A stretch of 64,000 nt of DNA, from contig JBAZXW010000019.1 of the NCBI GenBank assembly GCA_041659605.1, forward strand, positions 22,734-86,733, written 5' to 3'. This document shows positions 28,501 through 35,900 of the stretch, piece by piece (positions within the stretch are counted from its first letter, which is position 1; each line of letters begins with the position of its first letter). The notes under the pieces are model-generated. The model saw only the letters and a list, made by a program, of their open reading frames with translations, was not told the DNA's origin and made no database searches. The position numbers and the translations under genes are program-made. This DNA comes from Solimonas sp041659605. Its GTDB lineage: Bacteria > Pseudomonadota > Gammaproteobacteria > Nevskiales > Nevskiaceae.

Positions 28501-28722
28501 GACATCGAGATGCCGCGCGCGGACGGCTTCGAAGTCGCGACCTTCGTGCGCAACAGCACGCCGATCGCGCGCACGCCGATCCTGATGATCACCTCGCGGT
28601 CCGGCGAGAAGCACCGCGAGCGCGCACAGGCGATCGGCGTCGAGCGCTATCTGATCAAGCCCTACCAGGAAGATCAGCTGCTCGATGAGCTTAACGGCGT
28701 CCTCAAGGAGCGCAGCGCGTGA
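22588..28722 (+). CDS. chpA: ChpA (PilL), hybrid histidine kinase of the type IV pilus chemosensory system
   Basis: 2044-residue CheA-like hub kinase. A PilL-type N-terminal domain is followed by several histidine phosphotransfer modules: HTLKG at His649, HTVRG at His779, a degenerate HTLLG at His913, HTLKG at His1116 and HTYKG at His1280, separated by Ala/Pro/Glu-rich linkers. Then a dimerisation region (~1432), HATPase with N-box LLRNAVIHG (~1619-1630), ADDGKG (~1663) and GRGVGMDVV (1715), a CheW-like domain (~1752-1890), and a C-terminal receiver with D1928-D1929, phosphoacceptor D1972 and K2024. Shorter than Pseudomonas ChpA (~2470). Starts within the pilI stop and overlaps chpC by GTGA. 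Confidence 0.95.
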   Translation: MNERQRPQLIAGIHWVRGEIEQSIGRARGLIDHYAESGGDALQLQQAYTELNQVRGTATMIQCYGLAAVAGEMAAGLQDLSQQRIAEPEPLYSALLGGTIQLSDYLQALADGTPDCALVMQPAINELRLSRGQPVLTESDIFVAQLQSLGAELAPLDGVAARPGAAAREAARLLPVFQAALLTWIRSGADAQTGAARAGKVAELVAQAAVRTPVHQLWRVAAACVEAYLVRGIGNVLELKRLFGRLVAQLKILAAAGEDAAAAAAGDLSLQMLFLLGRSTANGARVQAVRQAFDLEAHLPDAATLDHLRRRIHGPSTSLLSKVAEEIRADFSRVKDQIDLIVRAGGAGDTSVTVDGLNRIGPTLGALGLVRLQQVVASQVRLLTKAGSGAEPALWMELATSILRVENDLEEALFRQMQRREEDTDDEVTVDVPASRDLAEGQEALYREFLVNLARIKSAADAFFRSGAGTEVPDAVLLIGEIAAGFEILAQPHAAELCRRARRFVASPDFVRLRDDVSRAERFADAIAAIEYYIEAVRAQLPTAEGILDDLARALDVLDVAAAEGAAPESELIEAAPASEPVEAEAVPPPTAAAAEPVDVFDAGEDPEIREIFLEEAAEVLQTLQSSYVAWSRDPQDHEALTTLRRAFHTLKGSGRTVGAADIGEFGWALESMLNKCLDGSIAASPGVVETVSRALAVLPGLIEAFRERRSAPGDVATVTEHAGEYAAGRTPGAAPEPDMLAIFREDAIERLTSVDAWVDAHATDGEVAVERDIVRAFHTVRGAARAVEANAIGAIAGAIESYLDAAAEARVYLAADARGSLREMAALLRSWVGELGTPAAATQDPGPWLERIDKMRSEVPEDAVRSTADRQLAEIFAGETFDLVSRIEDQVRGWGQAPDNIRAAQELTVLSHTLLGAAQMSSCPAIGDVARALNRAFDGAAAAATVPDAEAIATLLAVCEGLFQYLDRFREGRLGSDDAGWAGRVTALGWAAEIPGTQPPALAPARFETALTLEEPALSAPLVESPAEFAEPLAPELPETSPAAAPFEGFAGAEEILEMPPVESVEESAEPDPELLGIFQAEAEELLEGLDQSVSALERNPRNLTPLGEIKRLLHTLKGSARVSGLRTVGDVAHGLESLFEQLEFGEATAGTYFFARVQNTLDGLNLALDDIRRGVIPNPQQLLDELAQPLVPDTAVAASEPAPGAAWAPLAAPQPPVFVPPTAAPKAPAFPDGFDVEVAQTFTGEAEELMEMLEEALPRWQALPGDYSPARDMLRALHTYKGGARMSGLMGLGEAAHELESLIEGLEYAGELDAGALKVVAGAVSELRHLTDRLQRGDYIPLIAVGGAPEEEVPFEEASTAPETTAPETTAAGVAQAFEFPAASPAQAAAPAAPVAGEAPPAGMWHPLLFWRPAEDADSLASQRRETARVPVETLDRLLNEAGEISIYRSRMDEHNAAVQVQLEDMTQAIHRVRDQLRLLEIETEAQIAARGLIQTDRPDRYAGEFDPLEMDRFTRMQELSRALNESVGDLAAVRTSIDQLASESTTILLQQGRITTEVQQGLMRTLMVPFSRQVARLQRVVQQTAMENSKRVDISFEGVEAELDRNVLERMTAPLEHLLRNAVIHGIELPAERERAGKAAHGQLRLHLWREGSQLFIELADDGKGLDLQAIRETAIRRGLMPPDAVVSDDEAAQFIFMPGFSTAKQLTQDAGRGVGMDVVAAEVKQLGGSLELASESGKGARFKVRLPLTLAMSQSLLLGVGHELYAAPLSSVEGITRIPRDELDGLLAETGPEFAYGGQHYRVRHLADLVGLPRETPGDVKTVHAILVRMPEGIGGEERRVAVVVDHLLGSRQIVSKAVGPQISTIPGISGATILADGRVVLILDVSELVQDRTRRVLRTQAAVDHGVREQPVETRRELIMVVDDSITIRRVTERLLTKHGFEVITAKDGLDAMAQLQTERPDAILLDIEMPRADGFEVATFVRNSTPIARTPILMITSRSGEKHRERAQAIGVERYLIKPYQEDQLLDELNGVLKERSA

Positions 28723-29183
28723 GTCGTGATCAGATTTATGCCGTGTTGATGGCGCTGCACGACGACACGATGCTGCTGCCCAACGCCGCCGTCGCCGAAG
28801 TCCTGCCGCGGGATGCGGTGCGCAAGGGCGTTGCCGGCCCGCCGTGGCTGCTCGGACACTGCGAGTGGAACAACCGGCGCGTGCCGGTGATCCGCTTCGA
28901 GCTGCTCAACGGCGGCAAGGCGGAGGGCGATCCGCGGCGCGAGCGCGTCGTCGTGCTCAATTCCGTCGGACGCCATCTGCCGGCGGGCAATCTGGCGATC
29001 ATGACGCTGGGCTATCCGCACCTGGTGACGCTGAATCGCGCGGCGCTGCATCCGGTCGAGCTGGACGCGGTCGATCGTGCCGATCTGGTGCTGTCGCGCG
29101 TGCGCATCGCCAGCCAGGTCGCGCTGATCCCGGATCTGGTGACGGTCGAAGCGGAGATTGCGCGGGCGCAGATCGCCGCCTGA
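28719..29183 (+). CDS. chpC: ChpC, CheW-like protein
   Basis: 154-residue CheW-fold protein: MALHDDTMLLPNAAVAEVLPRD, LLGHCEWNNRRVPVIRFELLNGG. A second coupling protein at the end of Pil-Chp operons, probably linking further receptors to ChpA. GTG start overlaps the chpA stop by 4 bp. No pilK or chpB homologue intervenes, unlike in Pseudomonas. Confidence 0.85.
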   Translation: MSRDQIYAVLMALHDDTMLLPNAAVAEVLPRDAVRKGVAGPPWLLGHCEWNNRRVPVIRFELLNGGKAEGDPRRERVVVLNSVGRHLPAGNLAIMTLGYPHLVTLNRAALHPVELDAVDRADLVLSRVRIASQVALIPDLVTVEAEIARAQIAA

Positions 29184-29206
29184 GCCACGGACGCCGGAAC
29201 AGCGCC

Positions 29207-30154
29207 ATGAATCCGTCTGATCTGCTGCGCGGTCACGACGCCGCGTCCTATGCGCGCCTGTCGATCGCCGCGGCGATCGTGACGATGGCGCTCAAGGCGC
29301 TGGCCTGGTGGATGACCGGATCGGTCGGCCTGCTGTCCGACGCGATGGAAAGCCTGGTCAACCTGAGTGCGGCGCTGGTGGCGTGGTGGATGCTGCGGCT
29401 GGCGATCCTGCCGCCGGACGAACACCATGCCTACGGCCACGGCAAGGCCGAATATTTCGCCAGTGCGTTCGAGGGCATGATGATCGCCGTGGCGGCAGTG
29501 TCGATCATTTGGGCGGCGTGGCCGCGCCTGTTCGACCCGCAACCGCTGCAGCAGACCGGGCTGGGCATTGCGGTTTGCGCGCTGGCGTCGGCGATCAACT
29601 GGGGCGTCGCCCGGGTGTTGATGAAAGGGGCCGCGCGCCATCGCTCTCTGGCGCTCAAGGCGGATGCCCGCCACCTGATGACCGACGTCTGGACTTCGGC
29701 CGGTGTCATCGCCGGGGTTGCGCTGGTCAGCCTGGGCGGCTGGCTGATTCTCGATCCGTTGCTGGCGCTGGCAGTGGCATTCAACATCCTGTGGACCGGC
29801 TGGCACCTGCTCGGCGAGTCGATGGCCGGATTGATGGACGCGGCCTGGCCGCAGCCCGAGCGCACGCGCCTCGATGCGATCCTCGGCGAGTACCGGGCGG
29901 CAGGCATCGATTTCCACGCGGTGCGCACGCGCCGCGCCGGCCAGCGCCATTTCGTGTCGTTCCACGTGCTCGTGCCCGGCAGCTGGACCGTGCAGCGTGC
30001 GCACGATTTCGTCGAAGGCATCGAAGCCCGGATCGCCGCCGAACTGGCGCCGATCAGCGTGCTGACGCACGTGGAGCCGATCGAGGACCCGCTGTCGCAG
30101 GACGACGGCGAGCTGGACCGGCAGCCGCCCGCGAACGGTTCCAAGGACGTATAG
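29207..30154 (+). CDS. Cation diffusion facilitator (CDF) family metal transporter
   Basis: About 315 residues with six predicted membrane helices and a C-terminal cytoplasmic domain, the FieF/ZitB-type layout. Metal-site motifs: SDAMESLVN in TM2 and HLMTDVWTSAG in TM5, plus HAYGHGKAEYF after TM2. Exports divalent metals (Zn, Fe, Co or Mn; substrate not decidable) by proton antiport. The ATG at 29207, 23 bp after chpC, is preferred; the frame continues upstream into chpC without CDF character. Confidence 0.9.
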   Translation: MNPSDLLRGHDAASYARLSIAAAIVTMALKALAWWMTGSVGLLSDAMESLVNLSAALVAWWMLRLAILPPDEHHAYGHGKAEYFASAFEGMMIAVAAVSIIWAAWPRLFDPQPLQQTGLGIAVCALASAINWGVARVLMKGAARHRSLALKADARHLMTDVWTSAGVIAGVALVSLGGWLILDPLLALAVAFNILWTGWHLLGESMAGLMDAAWPQPERTRLDAILGEYRAAGIDFHAVRTRRAGQRHFVSFHVLVPGSWTVQRAHDFVEGIEARIAAELAPISVLTHVEPIEDPLSQDDGELDRQPPANGSKDV

Positions 30155-30199
30155 TCGATCGCGGCTGCGGTCCGGTCTGCTGCTTTCAGGAGAAGTCTC

Positions 30200-30703
30200 A
30201 TGTCTCTGTCGATGTCTGCCATCTCGATCCCGGTCATCACCCGCGCGCTCAAGAACCTGTCGCACGTGCTGGCCAAGGCCGAGGCGCATGCCGAGGCGCG
30301 CAAGATCGATCCTTCGGTCCTGCTCAGTGGCCGGCTGTATCCCGACATGCTGCCGCTGACGCGACAGGTGCAGATCGCGAGCGATCTCGCCAAGAGCTGC
30401 GCGGCGCGCCTGGCCGGACGCGAGCCGCCCGTCTACGAAGACACCGAGACCACGTTTACCGAGCTGCAGGCGCGCATCACCCGCACGCTTGAGTACATCC
30501 AGGGCGTGCCGGCCGCGGAGATCGATGGCGCCGAGTCGCGCACGGTCACCGTCAAGCTGCGCGAGCTGGTCACGTTTCCCGCGTTGACCTACCTGCAGTA
30601 TTTCGTGCTGCCCAACGTGTTCTTCCACTGCGCCACCGCGTACGCGATCCTGCGCCACAACGGTGTCGAGCTGGGCAAAGGCGATTTTCTCGGCAGGCCC
30701 TGA
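30200..30703 (+). CDS. DUF1993 family protein
   Basis: 167 residues matching the DUF1993 family (LYPDMLPLTRQVQIASDLAKSCAARLAG; FPALTYLQYFVLPNVFFHCATAYAILRHNGVELGKGDFLG). The family has a four-helix DinB-like look; no function is established. AGGAG lies 11-15 bp upstream of the ATG. It starts 45 bp after the CDF gene and ends 14 bp before the LuxR gene. Confidence 0.85.
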   Translation: MSLSMSAISIPVITRALKNLSHVLAKAEAHAEARKIDPSVLLSGRLYPDMLPLTRQVQIASDLAKSCAARLAGREPPVYEDTETTFTELQARITRTLEYIQGVPAAEIDGAESRTVTVKLRELVTFPALTYLQYFVLPNVFFHCATAYAILRHNGVELGKGDFLGRP

Positions 30704-30717
30704 AGAAGAGAGAGCCG

Positions 30718-31659
30718 ATGGGGGACAAGGAATGGGGTGAGCCGGATCGCCTGATCCAGGTTTTCTACGCCACCGCGTTTCAGCGCCCGTGGGCGGAGTT
30801 CCGGGCGCAGGCGATGGAACGCTTGTGCGAATGGTCCGGGGCGGTCGCGGCGGCCTGGCTGACGCGGGCGGCGGCGGACTTGCATGGCGAGTTCGCCGTG
30901 TGGCCTGGCGACGCCGGAATTTCGCACGACTCCGTCGCCCATCTGGGATTTGCGTCCGGGGTGCGGGAGCGTGAACTGCGGCCCATGCCCGCGGACTGGC
31001 GTTCCGATTCTGCGGCGGGCGGCTGGGCTCTGGCGTTCAATGTTGCCCATCGCGATTCCGGCATGCGCAGCGTGCTTTGCCTTGCGTTTCCGCCGCGGTG
31101 TCAACCCGATCGCGCGGTCCTGCGCCGTCTCGTCGGACACCTCGTCCAGGCGGGGACGCTGGCGCTGTCGCAATTTCTCCGCCATGACGAGTGGCTGCAG
31201 GCGATGGGGCGTGTGTCGCGCGGCTCGGCGGCCCTGGTCGATGCGAGCGGCGGCGTCTATCTCGCCAGTTCGCGTTTCTATGAACTGGTCGCCGACGAGT
31301 ACGGCGAGGTCGATCGTTCGAGACTGCCGTTTGCCATGCCAGCGTCAGCGATCGAGGACCCGCGCGCGTCCTTTGTGGTCGGAACCCTGCATTTCCGGCT
31401 GTCGCGCGAAGGCGGGCTGTATCTGCTGCATGCGCGCCGCCCGCATCCGGTCGACGTGCTGTCGCCGCGCGAACAGCAGATCGCGCGCGCGCTGGCGGCC
31501 GGCAAGACGTTCAAGAGCGTCGCCCGCGAGTGCGACATCGCGATCAGCACGGTCGCGAACCACGCGTCGCGCATCTACAAGAAGCTCGGCATCTACCGGC
31601 GCGAGGAGCTGGTCGGCCTGCTGCGCAAGGCGGCGACCCCGAGCGCTTCGGCCGCCTGA
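30718..31659 (+). CDS. LuxR-family transcriptional regulator
   Basis: 313 residues. The C-terminal 60 or so residues form a GerE/LuxR helix-turn-helix: LSPREQQIARALAAGKTFKSVAREC then ISTVANHASRIYKKLGIYRREEL. The N-terminal ~230 residues have no recognisable receiver or autoinducer domain and may be GAF/PAS-like. Target genes are unknown; the neighbours (DUF1993 upstream, MBL hydrolase downstream) are candidates. Confidence 0.85.
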   Translation: MGDKEWGEPDRLIQVFYATAFQRPWAEFRAQAMERLCEWSGAVAAAWLTRAAADLHGEFAVWPGDAGISHDSVAHLGFASGVRERELRPMPADWRSDSAAGGWALAFNVAHRDSGMRSVLCLAFPPRCQPDRAVLRRLVGHLVQAGTLALSQFLRHDEWLQAMGRVSRGSAALVDASGGVYLASSRFYELVADEYGEVDRSRLPFAMPASAIEDPRASFVVGTLHFRLSREGGLYLLHARRPHPVDVLSPREQQIARALAAGKTFKSVARECDIAISTVANHASRIYKKLGIYRREELVGLLRKAATPSASAA

Positions 31660-31710
31660 CGCGCCTTCCGCAATCCGCGACAATGGCGGCCCTTCCCGCC
31701 TTAGTTTGCC

Positions 31711-32679
31711 ATGAGCATCGCTGCCAACTCTCCGCTTCCGCCGGTCATCGACTACGACCACGGCATCACCTGTGTCGACACGCTGCAGGAGCGCCCCGGG
31801 CTCGCGTGCTGCTATCTCGTGCAGCGCGGCGACGACTGCGCCGTCATCGAGACCGGCACGGCGCACGGCGTGCCGGGCCTGCTCGCGCTGATGGATGCGC
31901 GCGGCATTGCGCGCGAGCGCGTGCGCTACGTCATCCCGACGCATGTGCACCTCGACCATGCCGGCGGCGCCGGCGCGCTGATGCGGGCGTTGCCGGACGC
32001 AACGCTCGTCGCGCATCCACGTGGCGCACGCCACCTGATCGATCCGTCGAAGCTGATCGCCGGGGCACAGGCGGTCTACGGTGCCGATGCCGTGGCGCGC
32101 ATGTACGGCGAGATCGTCCCGATTCCGGAGGCGCGCGTGATCGTCGCCGGCGATGGCCATCGCCTGGCACTGGGGGATGGCGAGTTGCAGTTCGTCGATG
32201 CGCCCGGGCACGCGCGCCACCACTTCTGTGTCTGGGACCCCGTCAGCCGCGGCTTCTTTGCCGGCGACACCTTCGGGCTGTCGTACCGGGACTTCGACGG
32301 ACCGGGCGGCGTGTTCCTGATCCCGACGACCACGCCGGTGCAATTCGAGCCGGACGCCTGGACGGCGACGCTCGATCGTCTGCTGGGCTTCGACCCGCAG
32401 TACATGTACCTGACCCACTTCGGCCGCGTCGGCGAGGTGGCACGCCTGGCCACTGAGCTGCGTGCCCACATCGGCCACTATGCGGAACTGGCGCGCCGCT
32501 ACGCCGACGCGCCCGACCGCCACGCCAAGCTGGTCAACGCGCTTGCAGCGGATGCGCTGGCGCAGCTGCAGCGCCTGCAGTGCCCGATCGGCGAGGCCAG
32601 GGCCCGCGAGCTGCTGGCGTTCGACATGGAGCTGAACGCGCAGGGTCTCGAAGTCTGGCTGGAGCGAGGTGTAACGTAG
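31711..32679 (+). CDS. MBL-fold metallo-hydrolase
   Basis: 322 residues. The zinc-binding signature THVHLDHAGG is at about residues 77-86 (His78, His80, Asp82, His83), followed by DAPGHARHHFCVWD and a late YLTHFG His ligand. Resembles the glyoxalase II/SoxH-like branch; the substrate is not predictable. Its UAG stop (32677-32679) lies inside the left end of a REP-like repeat. Confidence 0.85.
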   Translation: MSIAANSPLPPVIDYDHGITCVDTLQERPGLACCYLVQRGDDCAVIETGTAHGVPGLLALMDARGIARERVRYVIPTHVHLDHAGGAGALMRALPDATLVAHPRGARHLIDPSKLIAGAQAVYGADAVARMYGEIVPIPEARVIVAGDGHRLALGDGELQFVDAPGHARHHFCVWDPVSRGFFAGDTFGLSYRDFDGPGGVFLIPTTTPVQFEPDAWTATLDRLLGFDPQYMYLTHFGRVGEVARLATELRAHIGHYAELARRYADAPDRHAKLVNALAADALAQLQRLQCPIGEARARELLAFDMELNAQGLEVWLERGVT

Positions 32680-32823
32680 GATGGGCTGAACGCATGTGAC
32701 AAATGCGTAGGAACGCATTTGAGCGTAGCCCTGAGCAAAGCGAGGGGTGAGGCCCATGGACGGGCCGAACAAGCCCATCGTTCACGCCATCGATGGGCTT
32801 CGCGATGCTCAGTCCATCCTACA
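32675..32823. repeat. REP-like element, family C
   Basis: Starts CGTAGGATGGGCTGAACGCATG and ends CAGTCCATCCTACAC, with internal inverted repeats (ACGCATG...AAATGCG and CCCATGG...GCCCATCG). It spans the gap between two convergent genes and supplies both of their stop codons. Confidence 0.65.
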
Positions 32824-34666
32824 CACCGTCCTGCGCGATTTCGCCTGGAGACAGCAGCGGCAGCTGCACGCTGCCGGTGATGCCGATGGCCGGGACGAAG
32901 AGATCGCGCGACCAGCTCACCGGGTACTGCGCCTGGAAGCCGTAGAGCAGCAGGGCGAGTTCGTCGCCCTCGGCAAGGCGCTCGGCGATGCCGTTCATCT
33001 CGATCGCGTGGCTGCCAAAGCCGCGCACCGGCGTGATCTGATCGTCGATGACGTCCCAGCGCTCGGTGCCGGCCTTGCGATGGCCGATCGCCAGATAAAG
33101 GATCGGATCGCAGCCGAGCGGGAGCGGTTCAGTCGCGCTGCAGTCGGCCATCTCCATGCCGCTCAAGCCGGTGATCTCGATATCCAGCAGCGGCACGCCG
33201 GCCAGTACCGCGCCGCCGGCTGCGGCGGTCATCAGCGTCTGGTTGGCGAGCAACTGTTCGCGTGCGCCGTTGCCAAGCACGGCACCGATCACGCCCAGCG
33301 TGCTGCTGAACTGCGGCGTGCTGGCGTCGATCGCGAACGACGTGCCGCCGCGCTTCACCGAGTTGACCGCCACGGCATCGCCTTCGCCCAGACTCAGACA
33401 CAGCGCGTCACCGGTCTTGAGGGCCGCGTCGACGGCGCCGGCCTGATCGCGCAGCTTCTCTTCGAGCCAGGCGAAGGTCGCCTCGGTCAGGTCGACGCTG
33501 CCGCAGGTCTGCGAGCCGCCGGCGTCCTGGAAGTTGGGCACGGTGATGGCGGCAAAGAACGGATCGAGCGCTTCCTCCGCGCCGGGCGCCGAGGTCAGGC
33601 TGACCGGCAGGATGTGCCCCGACTGGTGCGTGAGCAGGCGCACGTCGCCGCCCAGCGCCTTGAGGCATTCGTAGTTGCCGAGACCGTCGTTGAAGTTGAA
33701 CAGCGTGTCGCGGAAGCCCTGGGTCAGCAGCACGTCAGCGGCCGGGGGGAGCGTCGGTGCAACCGTCAGCGCATCGGGCGTCGCGAACAGGAATGGCTGA
33801 GGGCCGGCCGGCTGGCCGTCGCAGAAATAGGCGACGCTGTGGTACTTGAAGGCGTTGGTGCCGGCCTCGGTGAAGATGTTGGTCAGCGCGCCCTGCACGA
33901 GGGTTTCGTAGATCAGCGGATCCTGGCGTGGGCCGGAGCGATCGAGATAGCCCATGACCGGCGCCGGATCGAGCGCGCCGAGCGCGTCGGGCAGCGCGGT
34001 CAGGCTTTCGCCGCCGGCCGACAGCGCCAGTGCGTAGCCGGACTTGATGACGTTGTGCGAGTTCAACGCGTAGGTGAGGTCATGCGGCGTGATGTCGGGC
34101 GACAGCACGCGCAGGCGATGCTTGGGATCGGCGGCGTACAGCAGGATCTGGTACATGCCGCCGTAGGAGCCGCCGTAAGACCCGACATACATCTCGCCGT
34201 TGCCGCGCCGGCGCAGGCCTTCGAGGTCTTCGGCCCAGTCGAGGATCGCGATCAGATCCTGGCCTTCGAATTCCGGGTCCATCACGCGCACCGTGCCGCC
34301 GGATTCGCCGAAGCCGCGCTCGTCGATCGAGATCACGTAGTAGCCGGCGTCGAGCAGACGCTGCGCGAACTCGCTGGCCTCAAGCATGCGCGAGCCGCCG
34401 TAGCCGTGGCCTTGCAGCACCAGCGGATAGGTCTTGCCGACCTGGATCTGGGTCGGCTCGAACACCTGGAACACGATCGTGTCGCCGGTCGCTGCGACCT
34501 CGATCGCCTGGCGATAGCTGGTGCCGGCACGATCGGCAGCCACCGGAACCCGGGGCGCGGTGTCGCCGCTGGTCGGCGCGTTGCCGCCGGAACCGCCCGA
34601 GTTCGAACCGCCGCAGGCGGAAACCAGCAGGATCAACGCGACCGGCCACAGTCTGGAACGCAGCAT
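32819..34666 (-). CDS. Lipoprotein alpha/beta hydrolase, peptidase S15/CocE-like
   Basis: 615 residues. Lipobox LVSAC (Cys18) followed by a Gly/Ser-rich linker, so it is probably exported and lipid-anchored. The hydrolase domain has LVLQGHGYGGSRM (oxyanion region), SIDERGFGESGG and the nucleophile elbow GGSYGG with Ser167; the candidate catalytic His is in LTHQSGHILP. The C-terminal ~200 residues resemble the beta-sandwich found in X-Pro dipeptidyl peptidase/CocE proteins. Substrate unknown (ester or peptide). Monocistronic, divergent from the PF10023 lipoprotein gene. Confidence 0.75.
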   Translation of the reverse strand: MLRSRLWPVALILLVSACGGSNSGGSGGNAPTSGDTAPRVPVAADRAGTSYRQAIEVAATGDTIVFQVFEPTQIQVGKTYPLVLQGHGYGGSRMLEASEFAQRLLDAGYYVISIDERGFGESGGTVRVMDPEFEGQDLIAILDWAEDLEGLRRRGNGEMYVGSYGGSYGGMYQILLYAADPKHRLRVLSPDITPHDLTYALNSHNVIKSGYALALSAGGESLTALPDALGALDPAPVMGYLDRSGPRQDPLIYETLVQGALTNIFTEAGTNAFKYHSVAYFCDGQPAGPQPFLFATPDALTVAPTLPPAADVLLTQGFRDTLFNFNDGLGNYECLKALGGDVRLLTHQSGHILPVSLTSAPGAEEALDPFFAAITVPNFQDAGGSQTCGSVDLTEATFAWLEEKLRDQAGAVDAALKTGDALCLSLGEGDAVAVNSVKRGGTSFAIDASTPQFSSTLGVIGAVLGNGAREQLLANQTLMTAAAGGAVLAGVPLLDIEITGLSGMEMADCSATEPLPLGCDPILYLAIGHRKAGTERWDVIDDQITPVRGFGSHAIEMNGIAERLAEGDELALLLYGFQAQYPVSWSRDLFVPAIGITGSVQLPLLSPGEIAQDGV

Positions 34667-34751
34667 GGAACCTCATCCTCCAGAAACGGCACTATGTCTG
34701 TGCCTGGGAAAACCGCTTCGAAGGATCCACATTAAGGAGTTGTGACGTTTC

Positions 34752-35807
34752 ATGCGAGTAGTAAGGTTGACCCTGCTGGCGGGCCTGGTGCTGGCCACGC
34801 TGAGCGGCTGCACCCGGCTGCGCTATTACGCCCATCTGGCTGGCGGGCAATGGCAGCTGCTGCATGAGCGCCACCCGATTGCGGAAGTCCTAGCCAGCCC
34901 GGACACCGCACCGGAGCTGAAGGCGCGACTGCAGCAGGTGGTGCAGGCGCGCAGTTGGGCGGTGGGCGCGCTGCACCTGCCGGACAACGGCAGCTACCGC
35001 AACTACGCCGACCTCGGGCGTCCGTACGTGATGTGGAACGTGTTCGCGACGCCCGAGCTTTCGCTCAAGCCGCTGGAACACTGCTTTCTGTTCGCCGGTT
35101 GCGTCGCCTATCAGGGCTATTACGAGCGCGCGCAAGCCGAGGCACGCGCCGCCGACCTGCGCGCCGAGGGCTACGACGTCTACGTCGGCGGCGTGCCGGC
35201 GTATTCGACGCTGGGCTGGTTCGACGATCCGGTGCTGAACACGATGATGCGCTGGGATGACGCGCAGCTGGTCGGCACGGTGTTTCACGAGTTGGCGCAC
35301 CAGAAGCTCTACGTGCAGGACGACACGCGCTTCAACGAGTCCTACGCCGCTTTCGTCCAGCAGGAAGGCCTGCGCGCCTACACCGCGGCACATCCGCAGC
35401 TGCCGGCGGGAGACGAAGCGGCGCAGCCGCGGCGCACGCAGTTCGTGCGGCTGGTGCTGGACTTGCGCCAGCGCCTGAACGAGCTGTACGCGCAGCCGCT
35501 CGATCTCGAAACGATGCGTGCACGCAAGTCGGAGGAGTTCGCGCGGTTGCGCGCGGATTACGAGCGCCTGCGCGATGCGGACTGGAACGGCGACCGGCGC
35601 TACGACGCGTGGTTCGCAGACATCACTCCCAACAACGCCAGGCTGCTGCCTTTCGGACTGTACGACGAATACGAACCGGCCTTTGCCGCGCTGTTCGAGC
35701 GCGCCGGCCGCGACTGGACGCGCTTCCATGTCGAGGCACAGCAACTTGCCGAACTCCCCGCGGACCAGCGCAAGGCCCAACTCGATCAGCTGCTCCCGCT
35801 GTTGTAG
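34752..35807 (+). CDS. Putative aminopeptidase lipoprotein (PF10023)
   Basis: 351 residues. Lipobox LSGC with Cys20. The zinc metalloprotease motif HELAHQ occurs at His179-Glu180...His183, with a downstream Glu in FNESYAAFVQQEG. The N-terminal pattern YYAHLAGGQWQLLHERHPI is typical of the family, annotated as predicted aminopeptidases without firm biochemistry. Probably a periplasmic protease. Confidence 0.85.
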   Translation: MRVVRLTLLAGLVLATLSGCTRLRYYAHLAGGQWQLLHERHPIAEVLASPDTAPELKARLQQVVQARSWAVGALHLPDNGSYRNYADLGRPYVMWNVFATPELSLKPLEHCFLFAGCVAYQGYYERAQAEARAADLRAEGYDVYVGGVPAYSTLGWFDDPVLNTMMRWDDAQLVGTVFHELAHQKLYVQDDTRFNESYAAFVQQEGLRAYTAAHPQLPAGDEAAQPRRTQFVRLVLDLRQRLNELYAQPLDLETMRARKSEEFARLRADYERLRDADWNGDRRYDAWFADITPNNARLLPFGLYDEYEPAFAALFERAGRDWTRFHVEAQQLAELPADQRKAQLDQLLPLL

Positions 35808-35835
35808 CAGCGGCCCAAGGGGGCGGCGCAGCCCG

Positions 35836-35900
35836 TAGCTCGTAGCCTGGACGAAGTCCGGGATCCGCGCCCCCACCCCGGGCTGCGCCCGGGCTACCGC
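35836..35900. repeat. REP-like element, family B
   Basis: GTAGCCTGGACGAAGTCCGGG at the left and CCCGGGCTGCGCCCGGGCTAC at the right, a widespread proteobacterial extragenic repeat form. Fills the gap between convergent genes. The right end contains the stop codon of the downstream MBL gene (CTA at 35894-35896). Confidence 0.75.

Noticed and set aside
23389..28614. Long minus-strand open frame (~1741 codons) opposite chpA
   Set aside because: Antisense shadow of a GC-rich gene; Arg/Asp/Leu-rich low-complexity translation without domains.
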